Positions 1-11,116 of a stretch of DNA of 64,000 bases are shown piece after piece (the first letter of the stretch is position 1; each line of letters opens with the position of its first letter). The stretch lies in NCBI RefSeq assembly GCF_030077865.1, contig NZ_JASDDP010000024.1; one strand, written 5' to 3'. The position numbers were made by a program, and so were the translations under genes. The notes below the pieces were generated by a model that saw only the letters and a list, made by a program, of their open reading frames with translations, was not told where the DNA came from and did no database searches. Source of the DNA: Mycoplasma_H phocimorsus. Its GTDB lineage: Bacteria; Bacillota_I; Bacilli_A; Mycoplasmatales; Metamycoplasmataceae.

Positions 1-144
1 GATAAATTTAGTGATGCAATTAATTCAAAACTAAGCTGTAATGAAGTTTTAGATGGAAAAATAATAAGAACATTCAGCATAAACTCCTCTTCAAATGAAA
101 AGGTAAAGATATACAATGATATAAATAAATCTATTCGTTTATAG
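1..144 (+). CDS. IS1634-family transposase, C-terminal fragment (window edge)
   Basis: An open frame from base 1 ends with TAG at 142-144, giving 47 residues. I recognised it by comparison inside the window. Its pattern of GKII followed by NEKVKIYNDI parallels the tail of the IS1634-like remnant at 35160-35661 (GEKII, then YEKVKSLYNDI), and both are followed by the same hairpin and terminal repeat. The family encodes a DDE transposase of the IS4 superfamily. Only the tail is visible, so I cannot say whether this copy is intact upstream. Confidence 0.6.
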   Translation, partial: DKFSDAINSKLSCNEVLDGKIIRTFSINSSSNEKVKIYNDINKSIRL

Positions 145-163
145 CATACAAAATAAAGAAAAA

Positions 164-226
164 ACTCAAATTCAGGAAATTTTAAGCCTGTATTTGAGTT
201 TTTAATACTTAACTTGGAAACTCGGG
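164..226 (+). mobile_element. Right end of IS1634-type element: hairpin plus terminal repeat
   Basis: A hairpin with arms ACTCAAATTCAGG (164-176) and CCTGTATTTGAGT (187-199) is followed by a T run, then by the sequence AACTTGGAAACTCGGG (211-226). The same order of hairpin, T run and a TTGAAA..CCGGG repeat recurs at 35695-35757. This fits the IS transcription terminator and its right terminal inverted repeat. Confidence 0.55.
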
Positions 227-335
227 AAAAAAAATAGTTTTTTTAAACAATTAAATTATTCATTTTAATAAACTTTAAATATAAAAAACTAAAAAAATAA
301 CAAAAAAGCCAATATTTAAATTGGCCTTAATGATA

Positions 336-409
336 TGGAGCGAGTGAAGGGAATCGAACCCTCATAGTCAGCTTGGAAGGCTGAAGTTCTGCCATTAAAC
401 TACACTCGC
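336..409 (-). tRNA. tRNA-Gly(TCC)
   Basis: The minus strand folds as a cloverleaf with acceptor GCGAGTG/CACTCGC, anticodon loop CTTCCAA (anticodon TCC) and T loop TTCGATT. The 3' CCA is encoded. It is the last of four clustered tRNAs in the transcription direction. Confidence 0.95.
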
Positions 410-450
410 AAAATACATTTATATGTATATAAAAAGTCCTTTCGGACATA

Positions 451-526
451 TGGTGGAAGATGAGGGGCTCGAACCCACGACCTCCGCCTTGTAAGGGCGA
501 TGCTCTCCCAACTGAGCTAATCTTCC
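451..526 (-). tRNA. tRNA-Val(TAC)
   Basis: The minus strand has acceptor stem GGAAGAT/ATCTTCC, anticodon loop CTTACAA (anticodon TAC), T loop TTCGAGC and an encoded CCA. It sits between the Glu and Gly tRNAs. Confidence 0.95.
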
Positions 527-530
527 ATAA

Positions 531-606
531 TGGTAGTCTGTACGGGGATCGAACCCGTGTATGCATGGATGAAAACCATGTGTGTTAACCGCTTCACCAA
601 CAGACC
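531..606 (-). tRNA. tRNA-Glu(TTC)
   Basis: The minus strand has acceptor GGTCTGT/ACAGACT, anticodon stem ATGG/CCAT with loop TTTTCAT (anticodon TTC), T loop TTCGATC and an encoded CCA. Only four bases separate it from the Val tRNA. Confidence 0.95.
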
Positions 607-613
607 ATAAAAT

Positions 614-688
614 TGGCGCCAATTACAAGGATTGAACTTGTGACCAACTGGTTAACAGCCAGCTGCTCTACCGCTGAGCTAAATTGGC
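614..688 (-). tRNA. tRNA-Asn(GTT)
   Basis: The minus strand has acceptor GCCAATT/AATTGGC, anticodon loop CTGTTAA (anticodon GTT), T loop TTCAATC and an encoded CCA. It is the promoter-proximal member of the Asn-Glu-Val-Gly cluster. Confidence 0.95.
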
Positions 689-709
689 ATTTTTATTTTA
701 TGCTTATAT

Positions 710-715
710 ATTATA
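710..715 (-). promoter_or_regulatory. Probable -10 box for the tRNA cluster
   Basis: On the minus strand the hexamer TATAAT lies about 22 bases upstream of the tRNA-Asn 5' end, in a short AT-rich leader. No strong -35 box is evident, as is usual in mollicutes. Confidence 0.5.
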
Positions 716-838
716 CATAAAACTTATTAAAATAAAATTATTTTTTTATTTTTTTCTTTAATAAATTTAAATAAATTTTTATGTATTAATATAATACACC
801 ATTTTTAATTATAGACAAGAAAAAAGTAAAAAATAAAA

Positions 839-859
839 AGCATCAATTTTTTTAATGCT
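839..859 (-). terminator. Weak terminator after the GH13-like gene
   Basis: Read on the minus strand, AGCAT / ATGCT arms flank an A-rich loop and are followed by a T-rich tract. The hairpin overlaps the stop codon of the GH13-like gene. The five-pair stem makes it a modest terminator. Confidence 0.4.
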
Positions 860-2267
860 CTAGATATGAATTTCGATTATATGAAGAATCGGTATATATT
901 AATACTTCAAAAGGATTAAGTGTCTCTTTATCTTTATTAATATCAAGTTTTCAATTAGAACTAATTAAACAATCAGCTCCAACCTCCTTGATCTTAATAA
1001 TAAATTCACTGATATTGGCAAGCAAAATTAACTTATTGTCATCAGTTTGATAAGATAATTCAAGAATATTACCACTTACTTTAGTTTTTAATTTGTAGTT
1101 AAAACTTTGTTGAAAAGCATTCTTTTTAAATTTATTTGAAATAGTTTTAAAATAATGTAAAACAGAATTATTTTCATTTTTTTGAATTTTTAAATTATTA
1201 AATTCATATGAATTTTCTATTACACCTTTAATAGAATTGCTAGTTGAAAAACCGGCATTAAAATTTGTATTTCAAGGATATATTAGTTTTGTACTATCCT
1301 CTTTAAAATAATTATCTAAAAAAACATCTAATATGAATGGTGGTTTAAATTTATTAAATAAGTTTAAACCCAATTCATCGCCAAAATATAAAAAGTGTTT
1401 TTTATTATTAAATAATAAAATTGTTAGAAGCATTTTAGCGATTTCATCATTACATATTCTATTTGTTATGTAATGATGAATAATTCTCTTTTCATTTAAA
1501 TAAGTAATATTATAAATTATATCTTCAAAACTAAGAATATCTCTAATTACTTTAGCAATATTTTTAGTTTTTAAATTAGCAATTCTATCAAGAATAAGCG
1601 TGTCGAAAAGCTTATTCTTACTATTTTTAAAAACATTATAATTTTTATTGCTTATTTTATAAATAATCTCAACATCTGCTAAATTAGAATGAACATTACT
1701 ATATAAAGCGCGTAATGAGTTATCTGTTTTGCCTTTTTTTAGTAAATTTTTATTTTGATCAAAAATGAGAACAAATCCTGAAATACCAATTTGTAAATAA
1801 AAATTTCAAATATCTTTTAAAATTCCAATCTTACTTTCAAGTGAATCATCATTTGATTTTGTATAGTCATTTTTCGTAATATAATAACTTTCATTCTTTT
1901 CTATTTCTAAGTTTTGAATATTATAAGAAGATGTATCAATATTGATTCTTTCATTAAGATTACCAAAAGAATCAATATCTTCAGCTATTTGGGATAGTTT
2001 AAACTCTAAATAAAGTTTAATATTATTTTCTTTAAGCTTTTGAATCATATTCTTAAAATCTTCTCAACTACCATAGGCCATTTCTTTAGAAATTATCTCC
2101 TCTATGATTGCTGATTTATAAATAAAAAGATTATTAGGAATAATTAATACATCGACACCATTTTTTTTAATAGTCTTGATTTTCTCACTTATACCATTAA
2201 AATCGCCAGTACCATTGGCACTAGTATCTTTAAAATATTTAGGTTGTATATAATAATATCTTTTCAT
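852..2267 (-). CDS. Alpha-amylase-fold (GH13-like) protein, catalytic motifs eroded
   Basis: Read with TGA as Trp this is a 471-residue protein. Residues 1-45 match the start of GH13 glucosidases: the YYIQPKYFKD, GTGDFNGI and VDVLIIP segments correspond to the Y-x-IYPRSFxD, GIGDLxGI and VDAIWLSP blocks. Near residue 297 FGDELGL resembles the late YxGxEIG block. However, the segment that should hold G-F-R-x-D with the nucleophile reads GFVLIFD (about residues 160-170), and the NHDxPR-like block reads HHYITNR. I infer homology to oligo-1,6-glucosidases but doubt normal hydrolase activity. The start codon overlaps the holA stop by one base (TAATG), so the two are co-transcribed. No signal peptide is seen, which suggests a cytoplasmic protein. 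Confidence 0.6.
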
Positions 2268-3214
2268 TACTTACTTTCATTAGTTATTTTCATTAAAAAT
2301 AATAGCATTAAATTTTCTTTAGAAACATTCGAATATATTTTAGATTCAATTTCTATCTTATTTAAATATTTTAAAATATTTTTAATTTTTTCAATTCCAT
2401 ATTTATTTAAAACTTCAGAAGCTTTATGAAGTTTATAAATATGAATTTTTTCTTTTTCTTGAATTTGAGCAACTGTCCAATTAGCTCTTGTATATATATA
2501 ATATTTATAAGGCAAAGTAAAAAAGAAGGACAAATTATTTCATAACTTTGATAAATCTTCTGGATTTGAAAGATATTTGAGCGATTCAGAAATAAGGTTT
2601 TTAAAATCCATATTTTCTAAATAATTATTAATTTGATAAATATTATTACTCTTATAGTTATTAAAATCTATATCTAAGTTGATTTTAATATCTTTAGATC
2701 TAAGTAGTAATTTATCCAACTCTTGATCAATCACTTGAGTTTGATTGGGAACATATGAGCAAAAAGTTAATACATCTTCAAATGAAATTTTACCATTATG
2801 TAATTTAACATAATCGGCAACATATTTATAATATTCTTCCATACTCATAAGAGGATAATTGAACATTCGATTAACTTCATTTTTAAATCAGTTAACAATA
2901 GGATTTTTGAGATCAATCTTATTGCTATTAATCTTAAAAAACACGACTTTATCTTTATTTTCATTATATAAATTTAAATAATACAATATTGTTGAGATTT
3001 CTTCTTCATTATATTTATTAATAATAAAAGAAGGATTTTTAAAAATAATGATACTTTTAGATTTAAATAGTGTTTTTGAAGAAAGGTTCATAATGAAAGA
3101 AGAAACACTATCCATTTCTTCAAAATTAAAAACAATATATTCAGGGCGTTTATCAATAAAATTATTAATAACTTTATTAATCCTGCCTTCATCCTCTCCA
3201 TATAATAAATACAT
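2267..3214 (-). CDS. holA: DNA polymerase III subunit delta
   Basis: A 315-residue protein read through two TGA Trp codons. It opens with MYLLYGEDEGRI, the clamp-loader delta N-terminus that resembles a Walker-like loop, continues through an all-alpha middle, and ends with the ANWTVAQIQ and LHKASEVL helices and a hydrophobic C-terminal helix typical of HolA. Delta opens the beta sliding clamp within the clamp loader. The length is close to the family norm of about 320-340. The gene is first in a two-gene minus-strand unit whose second member is the GH13-like protein. That pairing has no obvious functional logic. Confidence 0.75.
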
Positions 3215-3293
3215 TTAAAAATTATAACATTTTTAATATTCAAATTATTTACAAAAGCATTAATATAATCTTTAATTATGTTATTATTATCAT

Positions 3294-4274
3294 ATGAAAT
3301 TATTTAATGAAAGAATATTACCAGCGATATTCATGTTAATAGTAGTATTAATTTTCTCATTTGTTAGTCAATATTTTGGCTCACAAAATGGAGCCATAGG
3401 CTTTGGAGCTAGAACTTTTTCTTTGATCGTTTTTAGTATTTTGATTATCTTAGCTTTTTTTGAAATAGGCAAAGTCTTTAAATTTGGGATTATTACTCAG
3501 TTTATAATTATTTTAATTGCACTTGTTATATTTTTGGCGCCATTACCTAATGATTTTTTGAACCCAAATTTAGATATTGCTTCACAAAAAGTTGTTCTTT
3601 ATTCTAACATTATTTCAAAATATTTAACAACTTTTTTTACATCATGATATACATATGTTTTAGTAATTATTTTATATTTTTTATTGCTAGTTCGTGAACT
3701 AATAATAAATAAGAAATCACTAAAAGAAATAGGCACACTTAATTCAATTATTTATCGAATTAATTTATTCATAATTCCTGCTATTTTTATTATTTTAGGA
3801 ATTAAATTTCTTTATTTGCTTAGTTTTAGTAATTATTTAATTTATTTATTAATTATATTAATACCAATAATAAGTGATATAACAGGATATTTTGTTGGTG
3901 GGTTAATAGGCAAGAAAATTATTAAAAGAGGCTTATCGCCAATTTCGCCAAAAAAATCTTGAGAAGGCGCAATAGTTTCTTTTGTAATTAGTTCAATAAC
4001 TATTGCATTATTTTTGAGTTTAACTCCCGCATTAGATAATTTTGATTTATTAAAAGATTCAATTGCGAAAATAAGCACTATAAGTGTTTTTAGTATTATA
4101 TTGCCTATTGGAGCTATTTTAGGTGATTTAATTTTTTCTTTAATTAAAAGAGTTTGAAAAGTTAAAGATTATTCAAATGTTTTTAAAGGTCATGGCGGAT
4201 TGTTGGATCGAATTGATTCTCTTTTAGTAGTTTCGAGCATTTCTTGTATTTTAATTACATTAATTTCATTTTAA
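3294..4274 (+). CDS. cdsA: Phosphatidate cytidylyltransferase
   Basis: A 326-residue polytopic membrane protein read through three TGA Trp codons. It makes CDP-diacylglycerol from phosphatidic acid and CTP, the branch point for phosphatidylglycerol and cardiolipin. The family signature sits near the C-terminus (about residues 280-312): SLIKR, then KDYS, then GHGGLLDRID, including the metal-binding Asp residues. About eight hydrophobic segments precede it. It stands alone, divergent from holA and convergent with the NrnA pair, with a bidirectional terminator downstream. Confidence 0.92.
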
Positions 4275-4320
4275 ATAAAATAATTGTTTCTAATAATTAT
4301 ATAATGTTAAAAATAAAAAA

Positions 4321-4359
4321 AATATCAAGCACATGAGTGTCGTACTTGATATTTTTTTT
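4321..4359. terminator. Bidirectional terminator between cdsA and the NrnA pair
   Basis: Arms AATATCAAG and CTTGATATT enclose a 14-base loop. A T run follows on the plus strand and an A run precedes it, so it can stop both convergent transcripts. The stop codon of the downstream minus-strand gene lies in the T run. Confidence 0.8.
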
Positions 4360-5323
4360 ACTTACTTTCAAAATTTTTAACCACAACAATTAAATCATCA
4401 ATTACTTTTGGTATATCATTAAAGCTTTTTAATATGGTTCCTGATGCGTGAGCATGACCACCACCACCTCATTTAACAGCTACATCTCTAATAACAGGCC
4501 CATTAGAACGAAATTCAGTTCTAATAGCATTTTCACTTTCTTGTAAAAAAGTAACTCAAACTGGATAGCCTTCAATATTTCCAATAGCATTTGCATACAT
4601 ACCATTTTGCGTTGTCTTATTATATTTTGCTAAATCTTCAAGAGTAATAATTACTGAAGCTACACCATTTTTAGTTTCCATTTTATTTAATAAAAATGAA
4701 TTATATTTAATAGATTCAAGTGATGTTAAAGAAAGAATTTTAACAATTTTATTTCTTTCAGCACCCATGTCCATTAATTTAGCTACAGTTCTAAGTGTTT
4801 TAGAACTTGTAGCAGGAAATTGAAGACGGCCCGAATCAGTGTGAATGCCCAAATAAAGAGCATTCAAAGCTGGCACAGGCATTTTTCATTTCATACTTAT
4901 ACACATTTCAGCAACCATTTCAGCAGCAGCAATATAGCTTGAATCAACTCATCTGAAACAATTATCTAAATCATCTTCATTAGGATGATGATCAATTCTT
5001 AATGTTTCTTTAAAGCTATTTAAAGTTAATAATTCTTTAAACTCAATTCTTTCTTTAAAATTAGCGTCAACGATAATAGCTAGAGCTTCTTTCATAAATT
5101 CTTCAGAAGGAATTTTATCATGTTTTAATTGTAAAAAATTGTACATATTCTTACTGTCACCAATAGCAAAAATATGTTTTTTAGGAAATGTTGCTTTAAG
5201 CACTTCTCTTAACCCAAGTTGTGAACCTAAACAATCGCCATCTGGACGAATATGATGAAATATTACAATCTTGTCATATTTTTTAATAAGCTTAGCCGCT
5301 TGTTTTAAACTTCCGATTAACAT
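4358..5323 (-). CDS. nrnA: DHH-family phosphoesterase (NrnA-like), second tandem copy
   Basis: A 321-residue protein with the full DHH/DHHA1 layout. FHHIRPDGDCLGS is near residue 25, IVDANF near 88, RIDHHP near 108, HTDSGR near 155, and GGGGHAHASG near the C-terminus. NrnA enzymes degrade 2-5 nt nanoRNAs and dephosphorylate pAp; mycoplasmas often annotate them as MgpA-like. The start codon overlaps the stop of the upstream paralogue by one base, so translation is probably coupled. All metal-ligand motifs look intact. The two copies differ throughout, so the duplication is old and may have split substrates. Confidence 0.85.
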
Positions 5324-6294
5324 TATTTATTTTCGCTTTCAAAATTAATAATTTCTTGATTTGCTAAGTCAATAACTTTTTGAATTTCTTCTTTTTTAAC
5401 CATAGCGCCAGCCGCCTGATCATGGCCACCAGCATTAAATGCTTCAGCAACTTTATTAACCCTAGGACCATTAGATCTTAATCTAGTTCTATAAGATCCA
5501 TCTTCAAGTTCAATAAAAAATAATCAAATACGATTGTCTTCAATATTAGCCAACGAATTATTATATACAGCTGCCTGATCAGGCGTTATTTTCATTTTAT
5601 CTTGTAATTCTTTAGAAAAAATATAATATAAAACTCTTCCTTGTTTTTTGAAATTAGACATAATTTCACCAGTTATTTGAATATCCTTCATTGTTTTAGC
5701 ATATAAATTGTTATAAACAAATTGGATATCAAAATTCGATTTTTTAATTAAGTTTGAAACAGTTTCATATGTACGTGGTGAAGTAGAAGCATATAAGAAT
5801 CTACCTGAATCAGTTGTTATGCCAAGGTAAATGTGTTTGGCAGCATCATAAGGCACTTTCATTTTTTTCTTTCAAGCAATGTAGGCAATTTGTTCAGCAG
5901 CAGCTACATAACTTGAATCTACTCATTCATAATCATAATTAATATCAGCAATAACTGGATGATGATCAATTCTTAATTTGTGAGTAATTCTTTCGTCTAA
6001 TAATAATTCTGATTTAAAAATTCTATTTGCATTAGAAGCATCAACAATAATACCTAATGAGTTTTCAAATTGAACATCTTCTCACTTATCAAATTTATAA
6101 TTCATTCATTCAAAACTATTATTATTATCTCCAATTATATAAACATTTTTATTTGGAAAATTAGCCCTAATTAATTGTGCTAAACCAAATTGAGATCCCA
6201 AACAATCACCATCAGGTCTGGTGTGGTGAAATATTATAATATTCTTATGTTTTTTAATTGCATTAAATGCAATTTTATATGATCCTATTATCAT
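5323..6294 (-). CDS. nrnA: DHH-family phosphoesterase (NrnA-like), first tandem copy
   Basis: A 323-residue paralogue of the adjacent gene. It has FHHTRPDGDCLGS near residue 25, IVDASN, RIDHHP near 110, TTDSGRF near 158, and a C-terminal GGHDQAAGA in place of the second copy's GGGGHAHASG. The DHHA1 substrate-binding loop therefore differs between the copies, which could change oligonucleotide length or pAp preference. Several Trp residues are encoded by TGA. It is the promoter-proximal gene of a two-gene unit transcribed leftward from the gap near 6300. Confidence 0.85.
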
Positions 6295-6508
6295 TAAGCC
6301 CCTTTTCTGTATATTTAAATTTTATAGTTTAACTACGCAATTAATTATAATTTAATTTCTTTTATTAAAATAAAGTTTAAACTTAAGATAAATTTATTTA
6401 AAATTTTTAATTTTTATTAATTTTAAAAACATTAATTCAATTAATCTATAGCATAAAATTTTCTAATAATTAACTTCGAAAGAACTTTCTATTAAAAAAT
6501 TCTAAAAT

Positions 6509-7318
6509 TTATATTCATCTTTTAAATATTAAATTCATTTCTTTTAATAAAGATTCAACTTGATAAATAAGAGCATTATTATTTGTATTACTATTTTTAA
6601 TCTTATTTAATAATTCTTGAGCTTTTCAAGCTCTAGTATAAAATTCATAATAATAATTTTCTTTTGAAATTTTTCCCAATGATTTTATTTTTTCGTAAAA
6701 AATATAAAATTTTTGTTCCTTTTTACTAATTGCATATGCCTGACGTTGTATTTCATTTGATTTATATTTTTTTCATGTATTAATAAGAAGATTAATATCA
6801 ACTAAAAGTGATTGTAGCTTAAAAATATTTTCCTCTAAATTATTTTTATTCTTTTCAATTAATTGAAAAATTGTTTCAATAAATGATTCTCGAAAATAAA
6901 TTTCATACTCATAGTGAAAATTTTGCAGTTCATCTCTTCATTTTTCTCAATGATCTATTTCTTTGTTTTCTTTAATATTAGTAAGAAAATAATAAAATTT
7001 ATTAGCAATACTAAGAAAAATTAAGTGAAGCCATTTGTTAGTATAATCATCATTTTTATCGCCCTCTCTAGCAAAAGAAGCTCACTCATTTAAAACACGA
7101 TTTTGATTAATTTTTCAATCATTATATAATGATTTCAATTGAATAATATTTTTGTCTATAGCACTATTATTAGTAAGTTTCACGTAACTTATTTCTTTAT
7201 CAATTTTATTTATTTGTTGAATAATTTCTTCAATATTTTGTGAGCAAGAGATAAACATTACATTACTCATAAACGGCAAAGAAATTATTCCAAAATTTCT
7301 AATAATTTTTTTCCACAT
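6509..7318 (-). CDS. Putative lipoprotein, unknown function
   Basis: A 269-residue protein. The N-terminus has charged residues, a hydrophobic core and MFISC, a plausible lipobox ending at Cys 25. The mature part is rich in Lys, Asn and Glu with long predicted helices (for example KENKEIDHWEKW and the FRESFIETIFQLIEK region) and many TGA-encoded Trp residues. I recognise no family. It is transcribed divergently from the ABC operon that starts at 7440 and shares its upstream region of about 120 bases. It could be an accessory surface protein, but nothing in the sequence says what it binds. Confidence 0.6.
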
Positions 7319-7439
7319 TTATATCACCTTTTAGTTATATATATTTATGTATATTTTATAATTAATATGATAAATTATATTTTTATTAAATTTAAGATAA
7401 TAAAAGAAGTTTATCACATCATGAAAAAGGAGGTAAAAA

Positions 7440-9653
7440 TTGAAAATAAAAAAACTATTATCTAGGGCAGCTATTATAACAGGATCTGCCGCTGCTCTTG
7501 GAACTGTTTTGTTTATTGGATCTGCCGTATTAGCATCTGGTTTAAAAAATGCTGGTTTATTCAGGACAAAATATGATGTTATTAAACCATCATTAACATA
7601 TGCTAATCATAATTTTGCCGATAAAACATTTGAGCAGAATAATGATAATGAAATTGTTATTGCTGTAACTTGAACAATTGGTAAAGATCAATATGCAACA
7701 TTAGAAAAATTAATAGAAGTTTTTAATGATAAATTTAAAGATAATAAGTACTATGTTCCTGTAAAAATTAAAAATATTGGATCAGGATATGGCGCTGGAT
7801 CACAAAAGGTTAAGTTAGATTTACAAGCTAGAAATAACGGCTCTTTTGTTAATGCTATCTTTAATTATTCGCCCGTAGCATCTGATCTAGCTAGTTATGG
7901 GATGTTATTGGATCTTTCTGATGAAAGACCCGAGCTTTCAACAGGAACTGACCAATTCTCAAGTATTGTTTTGAATGGAGATAAAACCACTTCAAACATT
8001 ATTAATAAAGGTACATGAATGTTACCTTTAGTAAAAAGTACAATTATGCAATCTGTATCTGCTCCAGTATTAGGTTACTTGTTGCAAAAAATGAGAGAAA
8101 ATGGAGCAGTAATTGACCCTTCATTTGAAGCGGAATATCAACATATAGTTGAATTAAGTTTACCTGATAGAGATTTTATTAAAGAAAAATGAGGAGATGT
8201 AATACCCGGTACAGATTTTGCTGGATTAAATATTTCTAAAGATACTTTTTTAATATTTAATGATTTAATTGATTTTGCAATAGAAGCTAAAACTAAATTT
8301 ACAAAAGCTAAAGAAAATGATGAGCTTGCAATATTAGGGATTGATGGAATTTCAGGATTTATTCAGTCAATATCATATGCCTCAGTAGATGGTAACGATT
8401 CAGAAAGATTTACAAATATTCAAAAAATTATTAATAAGTCGACTGGTGAATTGTATAACCGAATTGTTAACTTTAATGATTTTGAAAACACAGAAAAAGC
8501 ATTTAATAAAAAATTAGAAGTTATTTTTAAAAAATTAAAATTAGCATTTCAAGCAAAAGCTGTAAGGATACCTGAAGGCGGAGATTACAATTCCAATTAT
8601 CAAAAAGATCACAGATCAGTACTTACATATGGTTCAACAGCTGGTTATGCGTTTAACTTTGATAACAAGAAAACAAAAAAATCAGTATTTTTTGGTAATA
8701 CAAAATTAGAAACTAGCGATAAATGCCTTGATTTTACATTAAAAGCCCAAGATAACCATATTTCATTTAAAAGAAGCAATTCAAAATTAGAAGATAAAAT
8801 TTATAAATTTGGATACACAGGAAGGGCAACACCATTTGATTTTATAGCTCAATCACAAGAAGCATATAGTTTATTTGAAAAATTAACAGCTGAAACTGAA
8901 CAAAATATTAATAGAGGGTTAACATTTATTAAGAAAACTCAATATGAAACACTTAAAAATCAACTAGAGCAAAAATTAACAATTAAAAATATTGGCGAGT
9001 TTAAAAGAAATAATGATATTTATGTAGCTCTACTTTTAGATAATAGAATCTCAGACATTATTTTAAATTTTGATGGGTCTGAAAAAGATTTAGAAGCTTG
9101 AAAAAAAAGCATGTCTCAAGAAGAGTTACTAATTTGAGAAACACCAAGTAAGTGATTAAAATCTGACCAGAAAAAAGTTTACTTTGCACAAGGGCCTAAT
9201 TTTATTGGAATACATGCCAATTCAAGAGAAGATGATGGAGTTAAATTATTTGCAAGGTTTCTTTCTTCAAATGAAAAATATAATATTTCTGGAGAAATTC
9301 AAGGTAGAGCATTTAATTATAATGCAATTACTCCTTCAGAATTCTTAACAAGACAAGCTGGCTATATAGCTCCTATTAAAGGATTTGAAAATATTGATTT
9401 TCAAAATAATGATGAATTAAATCCTGCTGTTAAATTAGCAGCAAAAATTTATAAAAAAGCAATTACAGAACCAAATGAATATCAATTATTTGAAGAATTT
9501 GGAGATCCAAGAACAGAATCATTTAGAGGTTCTCTTGATGGCGCTTTTAGAGGTTCTAATAATGCATCTAGAAGTGGAAAAAATATTGGCACTTATAAAG
9601 AAGAAATTATTGATATCGTCGTTAATGGCAATCAAAGTATTTTTAGAAAATAA
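7440..9653 (+). CDS. ABC transporter solute-binding protein (family 1-like), membrane-anchored
   Basis: A 737-residue protein starting at TTG, chosen because AAAGGAGGT ends five bases upstream and the nearby ATG at 7421 is out of frame. The N-terminal segment (about residues 8-35) is a signal anchor without a lipobox Cys. The mature start resembles carbohydrate-type solute-binding proteins: NEIVIAVTW, a helix KLIEVFNDKF, then YSPVASDLASYGMLLDLSD, which corresponds to the usual pD..L..yg.LLDLs block. It is far longer than the usual 400-450 residues. It is the first gene of an operon with a nuclease, an ATPase and two permeases. The substrate is unproven; the nuclease neighbour suggests a nucleic-acid breakdown product rather than a sugar. 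Confidence 0.75.
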
Positions 9654-9661
9654 GGATTATT

Positions 9662-11104
9662 ATGAATAAAAATAAATTAAGAAAAATTCTTTTTGGAGTA
9701 GGTTTAAGTACAATTGCTATTGTTCCCTTAACATTTATTATTTCAGAAGGATTAGAAGCTTCAACAAGATATGATTTTAAGCTTGAAGATATTCAAAATG
9801 GTTCATTTGGTGATGTTAAATTAAAAAATGAAATTGCTTTAGAAATTAATCAACAAGTAAATATAAATAGAGTAGAAAAAATTGTTGACATAACAAATGA
9901 AAAAGGTGAAATTGTTGATGCTATTGAATTTCCGAAAGATACTGATGAATTAATTATTCAAAAAGAAAAATTTGATGAAGCAATTAAAAAACAAATTCTA
10001 GCTAATATTAAAGATACATATTCGATAAATTCAATCGTTTTATCAAGTGATCAATTTAAAGATAAAAATTTAAAAATACCTTCAAAATTTAAAACTTTTT
10101 TAAGTAATGGTGCTTATTTTAAAATTGAGTCAGTAGCAAGAAGACAAAAACCTGCACAAGCAAAAAAAAGAAATTTAAATGATTTTTTCGAAAAAATTAG
10201 ATTTACTTCTGAAAATAATAATATTGATGTAGAAACCGTATTTTCATTAGGTCTATATACCAAATTTAATCGTAGAGTTCTTGGTGTTTTAAAAGAAATA
10301 ACATTTGATTCACATCTTGAGCTTAAAAACTTACCATCTGATATGAAAACTAGATTAGAAAATTCAAGATTTGATTTTAATAATCCTACTGTTAAAAAAA
10401 TTAATGTTGATTGAGAAAAGATTCCTTGATATGAAGGCGAAATTATTTCATGAGCTGATGGCGACACTGTAAGTGTTAAAATTACTGCTAACAATAAAGT
10501 AAATTATATTGAAAAACTTTCTATAGGAAATGAAGTTAAAGTAAGAATTAGTGGTATTGATACACCTGAAAAAAGTGTAGGTAGAAAAAGAGCTAGTGAA
10601 TTCGAATATCAATATGCTGAAGTTTCTTCAGCATTTGGACCACATTTTGCCAAAGTCGGTGAAAAAATTAGAATGATTGGTACCGGGTTAGATACATTTG
10701 GACGTGTAACTTCTGATGTTTACAAAGGTGCAAAAGAAGATGAATTTAATGTTTCTTACTCAGTTGAAATGGTAAGAAATGGATACACATTACCTATGGA
10801 TGCTTCAGGGTTTAAAAAAGAACAAACTACACTAGGTACATTATCATATTATTCATATTTTGAATTAGGTAGAGCTCTTAAAGAAGCCGTTGATAAACAG
10901 GCAGGATTTTTCGTTGATTATCGTATTCCATTTTGAGCTTCAACATTTATTTATAAAATTAAACAAAATACTGGTTACACAATGTTCCTTGATACTAAGG
11001 GTGATGAATATACTGTTTGAGCGCATAGAAATGAATTTTATGTAAGTGGTGAAACTAGTGATAAATTACCGCTAGACGAACATAAAGAAAAAGAAAAAAA
11101 ATAA
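9662..11104 (+). CDS. Membrane-anchored staphylococcal-nuclease-like (SNase) nuclease
   Basis: A 480-residue protein with an N-terminal membrane anchor (about residues 8-30), a unique region, and an SNase/thermonuclease domain from about residue 255. The catalytic signature is intact: ADGDTV carries the Ca-binding Asp, RISGIDTPE carries the Arg, Asp and Glu equivalents of R35, D40 and E43, and TFGRV carries the R87 equivalent. Such enzymes degrade DNA and RNA at the cell surface. The start lies eight bases after the solute-binding protein gene, and the ABC ATPase follows after twelve bases. Nucleases of this type inside ABC transporter operons are known from other mycoplasmas, for example the M. 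agalactiae membrane nuclease. Confidence 0.85.
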
Positions 11105-11116
11105 GAGGAAGAATAT

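Noticed and set aside
327..622. Two minus-strand ORFs of 67-79 codons over the tRNA cluster
   Set aside because: They lie exactly across tRNA-Gly, tRNA-Val and tRNA-Glu genes with complete cloverleafs; the frames are chance.
7421..7440. ATG at 7421 as the start of the solute-binding protein
   Set aside because: It is out of frame with the signal anchor; TTG 7440 has the ribosome site at proper spacing.
10114..10494. 126-codon minus-strand frame antisense to the SNase gene
   Set aside because: It is a shadow of the nuclease coding frame, with Ser/Leu-rich composition and no ribosome site.
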